Positions 1-8,739 of a stretch of 64,000 nucleotides of DNA are shown one piece after another. Within the stretch, counting starts at the first letter, position 1, and every line of letters starts with the position of its first letter. This DNA comes from Streptomyces sp. MST-110588 (lineage in GTDB: Bacteria > Actinomycetota > Actinomycetes > Streptomycetales > Streptomycetaceae). The stretch lies in the NCBI RefSeq assembly GCF_022695595.1, contig NZ_CP074380.1, positions 5,834,001 through 5,898,000 of the forward strand, in the 5' to 3' direction. Position numbers and translations under genes: made by a program. Under the pieces are notes generated by a model. The model worked only from the letters and a program-made list of their open reading frames with translations. It had not been told where the DNA came from and made no database searches.

Positions 1-803
1 GCGATGGTGGTCGCAGTGGCCGTAGCGGTCCTGGTTCCGGTTTCCTCCGTTTCGGCAGTGCTGCCCACGTCCGCCAGGATCAGGCAGGGCGCCTCGTCGG
101 CCTCCGCCGCCTGTGCCGCGTCCGTCACCTCGGTCGGCTGCGCGATACGCCCGCCGTCAGGGGACCAGGCGCCGCTGTGCCCGCAGGCGGGCCCCGCGCT
201 GCCGCTGCCGATGCCGTTGGCGAGCAGGACGTACAGGCCGTTGTCCCGCGCCAGGTCCGCGTACCGGGAGACCCGCTCGGGCGTGCCGTGGAAGGAGCTG
301 GCGAGGTACACCGCACAGCCGTCCGCCGCGGCCCGCGCGGCAACCTCGGGGAAGCTGTTGTCGTAGCAGGTGGCCAGCGCGAACCGCAGGCCGTCCAGGG
401 TGAACCGGCCGTCGGCGGCGCCCGGTTCGAAGACGTCGTTCTCCTCCTCGAACAGATGCCGCTTGTCGTAGCGGGTCAGCAGCTCGCCGTCCGGCCCGTA
501 CACGAACGAGGTGATCGTCAGCGTTCCGTGCGGTGTGCGCGCCGGGCCGTTGACGACCGCGGCGACCTTCGAGGCCCGGCACGCCTCCCGTACGGGCTCC
601 AGCCGGATGTCGTCCGCCGTCACCGACAGCCGGTCCGGCTCGGCGGCTATCGCGCCCAGCTCGTAGTGGGTCAGGGCCAGCTCGGAGAAGACGACGAGCC
701 GGGCACCGCGCCCGCCGGCCTCGGTGACGAGCGCGGCCATCCGCGCCGCGTTGGCGTCGATGTCCAGTGGTGCGGACGCGAATTGTGCTGCTGCGATCAT
801 CAT
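1..803 (-). CDS. carbon-nitrogen hydrolase (nitrilase superfamily), C-terminus cut by window edge
   Basis: The minus-strand frame is open from an ATG at 803 to the window edge, so the C-terminus is missing. The ATG overlaps the stop of the preceding gene as ATGA, which fixes the start and suggests translational coupling. The Glu-Lys-Cys triad of nitrilase-fold amidases is visible: Glu in VFSELALTHYE near residue 45, Lys in TRYDKRH near 120, and the nucleophile in ATCYDNSFPE near 155. Such enzymes hydrolyse C-N bonds in amides, carbamoyl compounds or nitriles. No residue here picks a substrate. The last ~20 codons before the edge become Thr/Ala-rich. Confidence 0.85.
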   Translation of the reverse strand, partial: MMIAAAQFASAPLDIDANAARMAALVTEAGGRGARLVVFSELALTHYELGAIAAEPDRLSVTADDIRLEPVREACRASKVAAVVNGPARTPHGTLTITSFVYGPDGELLTRYDKRHLFEEENDVFEPGAADGRFTLDGLRFALATCYDNSFPEVAARAAADGCAVYLASSFHGTPERVSRYADLARDNGLYVLLANGIGSGSAGPACGHSGAWSPDGGRIAQPTEVTDAAQAAEADEAPCLILADVGSTAETEETGTRTATATATTI

Positions 804-2221
804 GGGGCCATCATGCCTGCCGCCACTGACAACGGCTCCGCCGACTGCCGTGCGGACAGCCGTGCCGGTGACGGCTCCGCCGACGCGACCTTCAGCACCT
901 CCCGCACCTGCCCGGTGATCGCGATCCGGTTCCGTACGAAGACGGGATCGCTGACCGTGCCGGTGCGCGGGTCACCGTTGCCCGGCCCGAACTCCAGGAC
1001 CGGCGTGTGCAGATGGCCGCCGGGCGCCTTCAGCCCCACCGCGTCGCGCAGCAGTGTCGCCCGGTAGGCGATCTCGTTGGACAGATAGTTTCCGCCCCCG
1101 CCGGCCCGGGCGGCGGAGCCCGGCGTCGGCCCGTCCGGCCGCTCCACGGGCGCGTCGCCGCCGGCCGGGATCTCGGTGACGGCGGTGTTGTCGCGCACCG
1201 GGTACGGCCCGGTGCGGGCCGCCACGATCCTCTCGTACGGCAGCGTCGTGGACGTCCACTGCGGCTGCGGCCGTACGGTCGGCACCCCGCGCGGGATCGG
1301 CACCGTCTCCGTCCGCGACTGCCGTACGTTGTCCGGGTAGCCGCCGCGCCAGGCGCCGTTGGTCCGCTCCACGTCGAAGCGGTCCGGCCGCCCCTGGCTG
1401 ACGGTGGTGAACAGATCCACCTGCCGGGGGCCGGGCCGGAAGTGCGGCAGCAGGGTCCGCTCCACCGTTCCCTGCGCGAAGTCCGCCCAGCGGACCGGGA
1501 AGACGGCGGTCTCGACGCGTACGAGCCGGCCCGACGCGGTCCGTAGGGTCCTGCCGTCCAGGGCCAGCGCCGCCGCCCCGGAGGGGTTGCTGCGCCGGGC
1601 GTCCGCGTCGAGCTGGAAGGGGTCGAAGCCGGTGACCACGGCTCGAAGGACCCGCTTGCCGGCGGGCAGGTCGATCGAGTCCTGGCCGCGCGAGGAGCGC
1701 TCCAGCGCGCCGGTCAGGGCGGCGCGCCGGCCCGCGGTCAGCCGGAAGCCGGGGTTCCACTCCTTGAGCGCCCGGGTCATGCCCAGCCGTGCCCAGTACA
1801 GCGGCCGGTCGTCGTCCCGGCTCAGGTCGCCGCCCGCGGGCCCGCGGCCCTGCACCCGGTCCACGGCCCGCCGCCACAGAGCCCGTCCTTCGCGCGTGAC
1901 GTACCGTTTCGCCTCCCCGTACGAGCCGGTCCGCGCCAGCCCCTCGGCGAACCGCGCGGCCACCGTGCCGAACCCGCTGCGCCGCAGGATCTCCTGCGGC
2001 ACGGCCTGCGCCAGCCGCCGTTCCTCCACGGTGAGCTGTTCCTCGCGCTGTTCCTCGCGCTGTTTCTCGTGCTGCCCCTCGCGCCGCTCATCCATGGTGT
2101 GCGGCCCGGCCCCGGCCGCCGCGTGCGCCGGGCCGGCCGCCTGCGGGCCGGCGACGAGCACGGGCAGCGCCGTGGCCAGCGCCGCGCCGAGCACTCCCAC
2201 TCTGTGGCGTATGAGTCTCAT
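800..2221 (-). CDS. secreted pyroglutamyl-peptidase-like (C15) protein with Cys-to-Ser nucleophile change
   Basis: 473 aa with an N-terminal signal peptide (basic n-region, then an Ala/Leu/Val-rich core to about residue 35). A charged Glu/Gln/Arg-rich stretch follows. The C15 signatures lie in the second half: TGFDPF followed by NPSGAA, then QGRPDRFDVERTN carrying the active-site Glu, then GNYLSNEIAYR, then GHLHTP carrying the active-site His. In classical pyroglutamyl peptidase I the third motif is Y-[LV]-C-N; here Ser stands at the Cys position. The family removes N-terminal pyroglutamate and is usually cytosolic and about 215 aa, so this is long, exported and altered at the nucleophile. 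Its stop overlaps the nitrilase-family start. Confidence 0.75.
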   Translation of the reverse strand: MRLIRHRVGVLGAALATALPVLVAGPQAAGPAHAAAGAGPHTMDERREGQHEKQREEQREEQLTVEERRLAQAVPQEILRRSGFGTVAARFAEGLARTGSYGEAKRYVTREGRALWRRAVDRVQGRGPAGGDLSRDDDRPLYWARLGMTRALKEWNPGFRLTAGRRAALTGALERSSRGQDSIDLPAGKRVLRAVVTGFDPFQLDADARRSNPSGAAALALDGRTLRTASGRLVRVETAVFPVRWADFAQGTVERTLLPHFRPGPRQVDLFTTVSQGRPDRFDVERTNGAWRGGYPDNVRQSRTETVPIPRGVPTVRPQPQWTSTTLPYERIVAARTGPYPVRDNTAVTEIPAGGDAPVERPDGPTPGSAARAGGGGNYLSNEIAYRATLLRDAVGLKAPGGHLHTPVLEFGPGNGDPRTGTVSDPVFVRNRIAITGQVREVLKVASAEPSPARLSARQSAEPLSVAAGMMAP

Positions 2222-2264
2222 GGGGCGAAGTAAAGCCGCGCCGCCCCGGGAGCGGTAGGGGGCG

Positions 2265-3416
2265 TCACCGTACGCGCGACAGGGCCGGCGACCTGCGGGC
2301 CGCTGCCGGCGTACGGCGCGCGGAGGCCGGTGCCGTACGCACCGGTGCCGCTGACCTGCGCAGCGCCCCGGAATCCCCCGGCATCCCTGAAACCTCTGGC
2401 ATCCCCGAAACCTCCGGCATCCCTGAAACCGTACGGGGAAAGGCCCTACGGTAGTCGGACGGCGAGACCCCGACCTGCTTGAGGAAGTGGTGGCGCAGGT
2501 TGTTCGCCGTCCCCAGGCCGCTCAGCTCGCTCACCTTCTCCACCGGCAGATCGGTGGATTCCAGCAGGCCGCGCGCCCGCCCGATGCGCTGGTCCAGCAG
2601 CCACTGCAACGGCGTGTTGCCGGTGGCCGCCTGGAGCCGCCGGTAGAAGGTGCGCGGGCTCATCGCGGCCCGTCGCGCCAGGTCCTCGACGGTCAGCGGC
2701 TCGTCCAGTCGCTCCCGCGCCCACTGGAGTACGGGCGCCAGGCCCGTGTCGTCCGTCGGGGGCACCGACTGCTCGATGAACTGCGCCTGGCCGCCCGGCC
2801 GGTGGGCGGGGACGACCATCCGCCGGGCCAACTGGTTGGCCACGTGTGCCCCCAGGTCGCGCCGGACCAGGTGCAGGCACAGGTCCAGCCCGGCCGTCAG
2901 CCCGGCGCTGGTCAGCACGTCACCGTCGTCCACATACAGCACCGAGTCGTCCACCCGCACCTTCGGGTAGCGCTCGGCCAGTTGGGCGGTGTGCATCCAG
3001 TGGGCCGTGGCCCGTCGGCCGTCCAGCAGCCCGGCCTCGGCGAGCGCGAAGGCGCCGGTGCACAGGGAGACCATCCGCGCGCCCGCGTCATGGGCGTCCC
3101 GCAGCGCGTCGGCCAGCCCGTCCGGCAGCGGGCTGCCGTCCTCGACACAGGCGTCCGGGACCGACGGGACGATGACGGTGTCGGCGCCGGCCAGGTCGGC
3201 CAGCCCGTACGGGGTGCGCAGCGTGAGCCCGGAGGCGGCGCGCGGCCCGTCCTGCGCCTGCGGGCCGGTCCCGCACAGCCGCAGGTCGTACCAGGGATCG
3301 GCCAGGTCCGGCTGCGGCTTGCCGAAGACCGTGAGGGGGATGCTCAGTTCGTACAGGTCCCAGGAGGGGAAGCCGATGTCCTCGGTCACCACCACGGCGA
3401 CGGATCCAGCGCTCAT
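2265..3416 (-). CDS. GlxA-type transcriptional regulator (DJ-1/PfpI domain plus AraC HTH)
   Basis: 383 aa. The N-terminal half is a DJ-1/PfpI-like domain starting VAVVVTEDIGFPSWDLYE, with VSLCTGAFALAEAGLLDGRRAT carrying the nucleophile-elbow Cys common in GlxA proteins. The C-terminal half is an AraC double HTH (LARRAAMSPRTFYRRLQ; GTANNLRHHFLKQVGVSPSDYRR). The ATG at 3416 is the natural start. The last ~60 residues are a low-complexity tail with three tandem GMP-E-V-S units, from an 18-bp DNA repeat at 2380-2430. It is divergent from the imine-reductase-like gene at 3551, a plausible target. Ligand unknown. Confidence 0.85.
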   Translation of the reverse strand: MSAGSVAVVVTEDIGFPSWDLYELSIPLTVFGKPQPDLADPWYDLRLCGTGPQAQDGPRAASGLTLRTPYGLADLAGADTVIVPSVPDACVEDGSPLPDGLADALRDAHDAGARMVSLCTGAFALAEAGLLDGRRATAHWMHTAQLAERYPKVRVDDSVLYVDDGDVLTSAGLTAGLDLCLHLVRRDLGAHVANQLARRMVVPAHRPGGQAQFIEQSVPPTDDTGLAPVLQWARERLDEPLTVEDLARRAAMSPRTFYRRLQAATGNTPLQWLLDQRIGRARGLLESTDLPVEKVSELSGLGTANNLRHHFLKQVGVSPSDYRRAFPRTVSGMPEVSGMPEVSGMPGDSGALRRSAAPVRTAPASARRTPAAARRSPALSRVR

Positions 3417-3550
3417 GGCACCGAGCCTATGACCGTGGCAGGAATTTGGTGGTGGCGGTCACCACGGTCACTGTCGCGGCCCGTTCCGCACTGCGAAGGT
3501 GGTCCTACGTGATCAACCGCCGTGCAGGCGGATGTACAAGGAGATATGCG

Positions 3551-4477
3551 ATGAATCCCGTACGCGAGGCCGTCACCGTCATCGGCCTGGGTTCCATGGG
3601 GTCGGCGCTGGCCGGCGCGCTGACGGGCCAGGGGCACCCGGTCACGGTGTGGAACCGCACGCCGGAGCGGGCCCGGGCGCTGGTCGCCAAGGGCGCCACC
3701 TCCGCGGCGACACCCGCCGAAGCGGTCGCAGCGAGCCGGCTGGTGATCGTCTGTGTGCTGGACTACGACGCGATGCACGCCGTCCTGGACCCGGTGGCCT
3801 CCGAGCTGGCGGGAAAGACGCTGGTCAACCTCACCTCCGGCTCCCCCGAGCAGGCCAAGGAGGCGTCCGCCTGGGCCGCTTCGCACGGCGCGGACTACCT
3901 CGACGGCGCCATCATGACCACCCCGCCGGGCGTCGGCAGCCCCGAGATGATGTTCCTCTACAGCGGTTCGGCGGACGCCTTCGCCACCCACCGCCCCACC
4001 CTGTCCGGCCTCGGCGACCCCCTCCACCTGGGCACCGACCCCGGCCTCGCCTCCCTCTACGACGCGGGGCTGCTCGGCCTGATGTGGGCCGCCCTGACCG
4101 GCTGGCTGCACGGCACCGCGCTCGCGACGGCCGAGAAGACGCAGGCCGTGGCCTTCACCGAGATCGCGGTCCGCTGGCTCACGGCGGTGGGCGGCTTCAT
4201 GTCCACGTACGCGCCCCAGGTGGACGCCGGACGCTACCCGGGCGACGACGCCACCGTCGACGTACAGATAGCGGCCATCGACCACCTCCTCCACGCCGCC
4301 GCGGACCGTGGGATCGACAACGCGCTGCCGCTGCTGCTGAAGCAGACCATGGAGCGGGCCAAGGCGGCCGGGCACGGCGCGGACAGCTACGGCAGCGTCA
4401 TAGAGGTGCTCAGGAAGCCGCAGGGCTCTGCACCCGCGGCAGGCACGGACGCCGGCTCCGCGGCGGGTGCGGCATGA
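3551..4477 (+). CDS. imine reductase/reductive-aminase-like NAD(P)-dependent oxidoreductase
   Basis: 308 aa from the ATG at 3551, preceded by AAGGAG at 3538-3543; the open frame upstream lacks a better start. The N-terminus is a Rossmann fold (VTVIGLGSMGSALAGAL, then WNRTPERA, which points to NADPH). The C-terminal helical part has the block typical of bacterial imine reductases rather than 3-hydroxyisobutyrate dehydrogenases: YLDGAIMTTPPGVG, then SLYDAGLLG, with Asp at the position often catalytic in IREDs. Members reduce cyclic imines or couple amines to ketones in vitro, and some act in natural-product pathways. Its stop overlaps the next start (ATGA at 4474), so the two are probably co-translated. 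The physiological substrate is not evident. Confidence 0.8.
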   Translation: MNPVREAVTVIGLGSMGSALAGALTGQGHPVTVWNRTPERARALVAKGATSAATPAEAVAASRLVIVCVLDYDAMHAVLDPVASELAGKTLVNLTSGSPEQAKEASAWAASHGADYLDGAIMTTPPGVGSPEMMFLYSGSADAFATHRPTLSGLGDPLHLGTDPGLASLYDAGLLGLMWAALTGWLHGTALATAEKTQAVAFTEIAVRWLTAVGGFMSTYAPQVDAGRYPGDDATVDVQIAAIDHLLHAAADRGIDNALPLLLKQTMERAKAAGHGADSYGSVIEVLRKPQGSAPAAGTDAGSAAGAA

Positions 4478-5064
4478 CCGCCGGCACCCTCCACGGCGAG
4501 GAACTGGTCCGCGCCGCCGTCGAGGAGTCCCTGGCCGCCCTGGAGAAGGGCGCCGGCCAGGACTGGTCCCGCCCGGCAGGCGGCCTGGAGTGGACCTGCC
4601 GCCAGACCCTGGACCACCTGGCCCTGGGCATCGTCGGCTACGCGGGCCTGCTCATCGCCCGCCCCACCGACCGCTACATCACGCTGTTCGCCTCGCTGGA
4701 CGCGCAGGCCCCGGTCGCCGCCTGCCTGGAAGGGCTGCGCATCGCCGGAACGCTGCTCGCCTCGACCGTACGCGACACCGGGCCCGAGGTACGGGCCTGG
4801 CACCCGTGGGGCCACTCCGACGCCCAGGGCTTCGCCGCCATGGGAGCCGTCGAACTGACCATGCACACCTACGACATCACCCGCACCATGGGTACGGGGT
4901 GGACCCCGCCGGACGGCATCGCCGCCGCCGCTGTGGAGCGTCTCTTCCCCGACGCGCCCACGGGCAACGCGCCTTCCGACACACTCCTTTGGTGCACCGG
5001 CCGGGCCGCGCTGCCCGGGCTGCCGCGCCGCCAGGAGTGGCAGTGGGACGGCACCGTACGCTGA
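4474..5064 (+). CDS. maleylpyruvate-isomerase/DinB-fold protein
   Basis: 196 aa, start overlapping the previous stop as ATGA. The sequence fits the mycothiol-dependent maleylpyruvate isomerase N-terminal/DinB-like four-helix family: W-TCRQTLDHLA near residue 45 and VELTMHTYDITRTMG near 130, with His residues in the positions that bind metal in this fold. The family includes mycothiol S-transferases and many uncharacterised actinobacterial proteins. Coupling to the imine-reductase-like gene suggests a shared small-molecule pathway, but no specific reaction can be read from the sequence. Confidence 0.75.
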   Translation: MTAGTLHGEELVRAAVEESLAALEKGAGQDWSRPAGGLEWTCRQTLDHLALGIVGYAGLLIARPTDRYITLFASLDAQAPVAACLEGLRIAGTLLASTVRDTGPEVRAWHPWGHSDAQGFAAMGAVELTMHTYDITRTMGTGWTPPDGIAAAAVERLFPDAPTGNAPSDTLLWCTGRAALPGLPRRQEWQWDGTVR

Positions 5065-5172
5065 GCGCGGCCCGTACGGAACCGCCGGCTCCGGCTCCGG
5101 CCCCGGTCCCGTACGGTCCCGTCGACTTGGGCCCGTACGGGAAGACGGGGCCGAAGGCCCGCCCGGGAGGAC

Positions 5173-5925
5173 TCAGGAGGGGGAGGACACCGACACGTCC
5201 CCGCCGTCGGTGTGCGCCTTGATCTTGTGCGGTGCACGGCCGTCCGTCGGGCCGCTGACCTTCCGGGTGCCGCCGCTCGTCGTGGCGTCCACCGCGTACG
5301 AGCCCTTCGGCAGCCGGATCGTGACGTTGCCGCCGCTGGTCCGGCCGTCCACCCGGTCGGGCACGCCGGTGAACTCGGCGTCCACGTCACCGCCGCTGGT
5401 CCGGGCCGTCGCCTTCTTGGCCGAGGACTCCTCGATGGTGACGTCCCCGCCCTCGGTCTCCGCGCCGATGTCACCGGCCAGGCCACGGACGACGACGTCA
5501 CCACCGTCGGTGTGCAGGTCGGTGATCATCGAGCGCGGTACCCGCACGTCGTAGCTCACCGTGCAGGTGAGGGAGGTGCCACCGCAGTCGTCGTTCTTCT
5601 GCTTCAGCGTCAGCCGCCCGTTCGCGACCGAGTGTTCGGTGACCGGCTTCTGCTCGCTGTACCGGTACCGCTCCGTCACCCGGATCGCCCCGCTGTCACC
5701 GTCGGTGGCGATGACCGTGATGTTGCCCCCGGACGTCGTGGCCGATATCTCCTTCGCCCCGCCCTTGACCATGTACGTACGCTCGCTCTTCTTGACGTCC
5801 TCGGTCACCTGGCAGGCGGTGGCCGCCACGGACAGCGCCGCGCAGGCGGCGACGGCCCCGGCGATGCGGACGGTACGGGCGGCGCGGGCGGTCCGGGCGG
5901 TCGGAGTGGAGCGGTAGGCGGTCAT
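5173..5925 (-). CDS. DUF4097-type beta-repeat lipoprotein
   Basis: About 250 aa. A lipoprotein signal (basic start, Ala/Val-rich core, lipobox A-A-T-A-C) ends near residue 38. The mature part is a run of short repeated beta-strand motifs, S/T-D/S-G-G-[DN]-V (for example TTSGGNITVIATDG, HTDGGDVVVRGLAG, RTSGGNVTIRLPKG), the signature of DUF4097 beta-solenoid repeats. I start at the ATG at 5925; a TTG at 5943 would add six residues. Expected to sit on the outer face of the membrane. Function unknown. Convergent with the gene ending at 5064; the 108-bp gap contains a CCCGTACGG/CCGTACGGG inverted repeat. Confidence 0.8.
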   Translation of the reverse strand: MTAYRSTPTARTARAARTVRIAGAVAACAALSVAATACQVTEDVKKSERTYMVKGGAKEISATTSGGNITVIATDGDSGAIRVTERYRYSEQKPVTEHSVANGRLTLKQKNDDCGGTSLTCTVSYDVRVPRSMITDLHTDGGDVVVRGLAGDIGAETEGGDVTIEESSAKKATARTSGGDVDAEFTGVPDRVDGRTSGGNVTIRLPKGSYAVDATTSGGTRKVSGPTDGRAPHKIKAHTDGGDVSVSSPS

Positions 5926-6145
5926 GAGGGAAGTGTTCTCCAAGAACGGCGGCAGTGCGGCGGCGGGAGGTCCGCGGCGGCGGGTCGTCGACGGCGAGCC
6001 GTCTTGACCCCTTCATTCTCGGTCCCGTCCACGGCTCGGCGCATAGCCGGCAAGGACGATCTCTCTCGCTCAGTTCCCCTAGGGGCATTCCCGGGTGCCT
6101 GCCCGGGACAACCCTCACCCCACCGCCGCCCTCGCCCCACCGCCC

Positions 6146-7246
6146 TCACCCCGCCGAGAAGCCGTACACGCTGGTGGAGCGGTACGTTCCGGACGGGCGC
6201 AGGACCGTGCCGGGGAAGTCCGGGCGGTTGGGGGAGTCGGGGAAGTGCTGGGTCTCCAGCGCGATTCCGGCACCCGCCGCGTACGGGTGGCCTCCGGAGC
6301 CCACCAGCGAGCCGTCCAGGTGCTCGGCGGTGTAGAGCTGCACGCCCGGTTCGGTCGTGGCGATGCGCATCCGCCGCCCCGAGAGCGGGTCGTGCAGCTC
6401 GGCGACCGGCTCCGGCTGCCGCGTCACCCCCTTGTCGAGCACGAAGTTGTGGTCGTAGCCGCGTCCCACCGCCCGGGGGCGCCGGAAGTCCCAGCGCGTC
6501 CCCGCCACCTCCGCCGGCCCGCCGACCGGGATGTTCGCCGCGTCGACGGGCGTGTAGCGCGAGGCGGCCAGCCGCAGGACGTGGCCCTCGGCGCTGCCGC
6601 TCGCGTCCCCGGCCAGGTTCACGTACGTGTGATTCGTCAGGTTGACGACGGTCGCCGCATCGGTGGTCGCGCGGTAGTCGATCCGCAGCTCCCAGGCGCC
6701 CGGAAGGGACGTACGGGTCGCAGAGCCCGCAAGGGACGTAGAGGGCATAGAGGATGTAGGGGACGTAGAGGCCGTAAGGGTGTACGTGGCCGTGACGTCG
6801 AGGGTGCCGGGGAAGCCCTCTTCGCCGTCCGGGCTCACCCGGCGCAGCGCCACCCCGCCCGGAACCGGCCGGGCGTCCCAGACCGCCTTGGCGAAGTTGC
6901 GCTCCCCGCCGTGCAGGCAGTTCGGCCCGTCGTTGCGCGCCAGCCGGTACGTACGGCCGTCCAGATCGAAGGACGCCCCGCCGATCCGGTTGGCGTACCG
7001 CCCGACCAGCGCGCCGAAGTGCGAACCGCCGTGTGCGAGGTAGGAGTCCAGGTCGGCGAAGCCCAGCGCGACCTGCGCCGGCGTCCCGTGACGGTCGGGG
7101 ACCTCGATGGTCTGCACGATGCCGCCGTACGTCAGGATCCGGACCCGCAGGCCCGCGCCCGTCAGCGTCCAGCGGTCGACGCGGGTGCCGTCGTCCAGGG
7201 TGCCGAAGGGTTCCGTGGTGACGACCGTACCGGCGTGCGCGTTCAT
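6146..7246 (-). CDS. galM: aldose 1-epimerase (mutarotase)
   Basis: 366 aa. Interconverts alpha- and beta-anomers of aldoses, classically galactose ahead of the Leloir pathway. Landmarks are LTYGGIVQTIEVPDR, the substrate-binding GRYANRI, NCLHGGERNFAKAVWDA with the first His, NLTNHTYVNLAG with the second His, GYDHNFVLD, and ALETQHFPDSPNRPDFP with the catalytic Glu just before. A Ser/Thr-rich stretch of about 28 residues interrupts the region between TYTL and WELRI, and the DNA there (6715-6785) is an imperfect purine-rich repeat. The insert lies in a loop position and all active-site motifs remain, so activity is likely kept. Stand-alone gene. Confidence 0.88.
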   Translation of the reverse strand: MNAHAGTVVTTEPFGTLDDGTRVDRWTLTGAGLRVRILTYGGIVQTIEVPDRHGTPAQVALGFADLDSYLAHGGSHFGALVGRYANRIGGASFDLDGRTYRLARNDGPNCLHGGERNFAKAVWDARPVPGGVALRRVSPDGEEGFPGTLDVTATYTLTASTSPTSSMPSTSLAGSATRTSLPGAWELRIDYRATTDAATVVNLTNHTYVNLAGDASGSAEGHVLRLAASRYTPVDAANIPVGGPAEVAGTRWDFRRPRAVGRGYDHNFVLDKGVTRQPEPVAELHDPLSGRRMRIATTEPGVQLYTAEHLDGSLVGSGGHPYAAGAGIALETQHFPDSPNRPDFPGTVLRPSGTYRSTSVYGFSAG

Positions 7247-7418
7247 GCTCCGGAGCCTACGGTGCCGGCGGCCCGCGGTCGCCCGGGCGGTGGCGTACGA
7301 GGTGACGGCCTACGGGGGTGACGGCATACGGGGAGCGCGCGCCAGGCGTACGGCATACGGCAGCGCGCCAGGCGTACGGCTCACCGGCCCCCGCCCCGCC
7401 TGGCTCGCCCCGCCTGAC

Positions 7419-8414
7419 TCAGCCCGCCGGCTCCTGACGGGTGATCTCGCGGTGGGCGAGGGCGGCCAGTTCCCGCTGTCCCTCCCGGCCGGGGTGGAAC
7501 CAGTCCCACCCGCTCAGCTCGTCGGTGGTGAACCGGTAGTCGAAGACGGCCCGGTCGTAGCGGCACAGTCGGTCCTTCGCGCAGACGTCCTTCAGTGCCG
7601 CGTTGTACGCCATGACCCGGTTCCGTACGCCCAGCCGCCGGTCGGCCGCCGCCTTGCCCAGATCGTCCGGGTCGCGGAGCATCGACCCGCATATGCCCAG
7701 CTTCCAGATCTCCTTGCCCAGGGAGCTGGTGCGCCCCTGGGACCACAGCCTCATCAGGTCGGGCACCGCCGCCACGTACACCTGGGTCTTGGGCAGTGCC
7801 CGCCGCAGCCTGGTCATCGCAGTCCGGAAGTCGGCGCGGAAGCCGGCGACCGGTGTCATGGCGGCGGCCGTGCTGCGACAGGCGTCGTTGGCCCCGATCA
7901 GGATCGTCACCAGTTCGGGGCGGTGCCGCACGGCCGCGTCGACCTGCGCGGGCAGCTCGCTCATCAGCGCACCCGTACGGGCGAGGTTCCAGCTATGCCC
8001 CACGGGGTCCTTCAGCAGCCGCCGGGCGACGCTGTTGACCTGCGGGTCGGTGCCGGTGGCCCAGGAGACGCGGGGGCAGTCGGCCAGTACGGAGCAGGCG
8101 TCGAACCCGACGGTGATGGAGTCACCGAGCGCCGCGACGGAGGCGGGGTCGGTACGCCAGGCGGGGGCAGGCTTGGGGGAGGGCTTGCGGGTGGCCGGGC
8201 CGCCTTGCCGGGAGGCCCAGTTGCCGTGGTCCGAGGGGTCGGCGCAGCCGGCGAGGGACAGCAGGAGCGCGGTGGCCGCCAGGACCGGACCGGCGGCGGT
8301 ACGGGACCGGATCCGGCCGGCGGAGGTACGGCGCGATCGCACGGCTGCGCCGGGGCGGATCCGGCCACGCGCGGGGGGACGGATGTGGCGAAAGGACCGA
8401 CCGGTGGGTGTCAT
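7419..8414 (-). CDS. SGNH/GDSL hydrolase, putative lipoprotein
   Basis: 331 aa from the ATG at 8414, preceded on its strand by a G-rich ribosome site. After an Arg-rich 45-residue start comes a hydrophobic core and lipobox L-A-G-C near residue 58. SGNH blocks follow in order: VAALGDSITVGFDAC (block I, nucleophile Ser), the block II Gly region, LIGANDAC (block III), and DWFHPGREG near the end (block V, catalytic Asp/His). This is an extracytoplasmic esterase or lipase of the Streptomyces secreted type; substrate not predictable. Several Cys pairs suggest disulfides. Direct repeats of GCGCGCCAGGCGTACGGC lie just downstream at 7335-7380. Confidence 0.85.
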   Translation of the reverse strand: MTPTGRSFRHIRPPARGRIRPGAAVRSRRTSAGRIRSRTAAGPVLAATALLLSLAGCADPSDHGNWASRQGGPATRKPSPKPAPAWRTDPASVAALGDSITVGFDACSVLADCPRVSWATGTDPQVNSVARRLLKDPVGHSWNLARTGALMSELPAQVDAAVRHRPELVTILIGANDACRSTAAAMTPVAGFRADFRTAMTRLRRALPKTQVYVAAVPDLMRLWSQGRTSSLGKEIWKLGICGSMLRDPDDLGKAAADRRLGVRNRVMAYNAALKDVCAKDRLCRYDRAVFDYRFTTDELSGWDWFHPGREGQRELAALAHREITRQEPAG

Positions 8415-8739
8415 CCTCTGTCCCCCTCAGGCGTGCGAGTGATATCTGTTCCGGTACCGACGGTACGTCACCCCTCGACTCCTGCCGCGCGGTAGCTTTC
8501 TCCGTAACGATCGGGCTTGCGCCCGAAGGGGCGAGTGCAGTCGGCAGAGATAAATTACAACACGTCATTTCCTGTCCCTTTTGCGGCAAATTGAGTCTCA
8601 TGGTGTTTACTGTAGGTAACCTCGCATGCTGGTGCCGAAGTGATCACTGGGGCAGAATGTCGGTAGCTGTCCCGGCCGCAACCGGAACGGGCACGAGGCC
8701 GCTGGGGAAGGCGAACCTCGAACCGTACTGGAGGTCCCG
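8415..8739. other. divergent intergenic region
   Basis: A 325-bp region between the SGNH hydrolase (minus) and DUF3145 (plus). It is noticeably more AT-rich around 8540-8620 than its surroundings, as expected for promoters. A possible plus-strand promoter is TTGAGT (8591-8596) with TAGGTA (8613-8618), spacing 16. I see no ORF or RNA gene that I can support. Confidence 0.4.
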
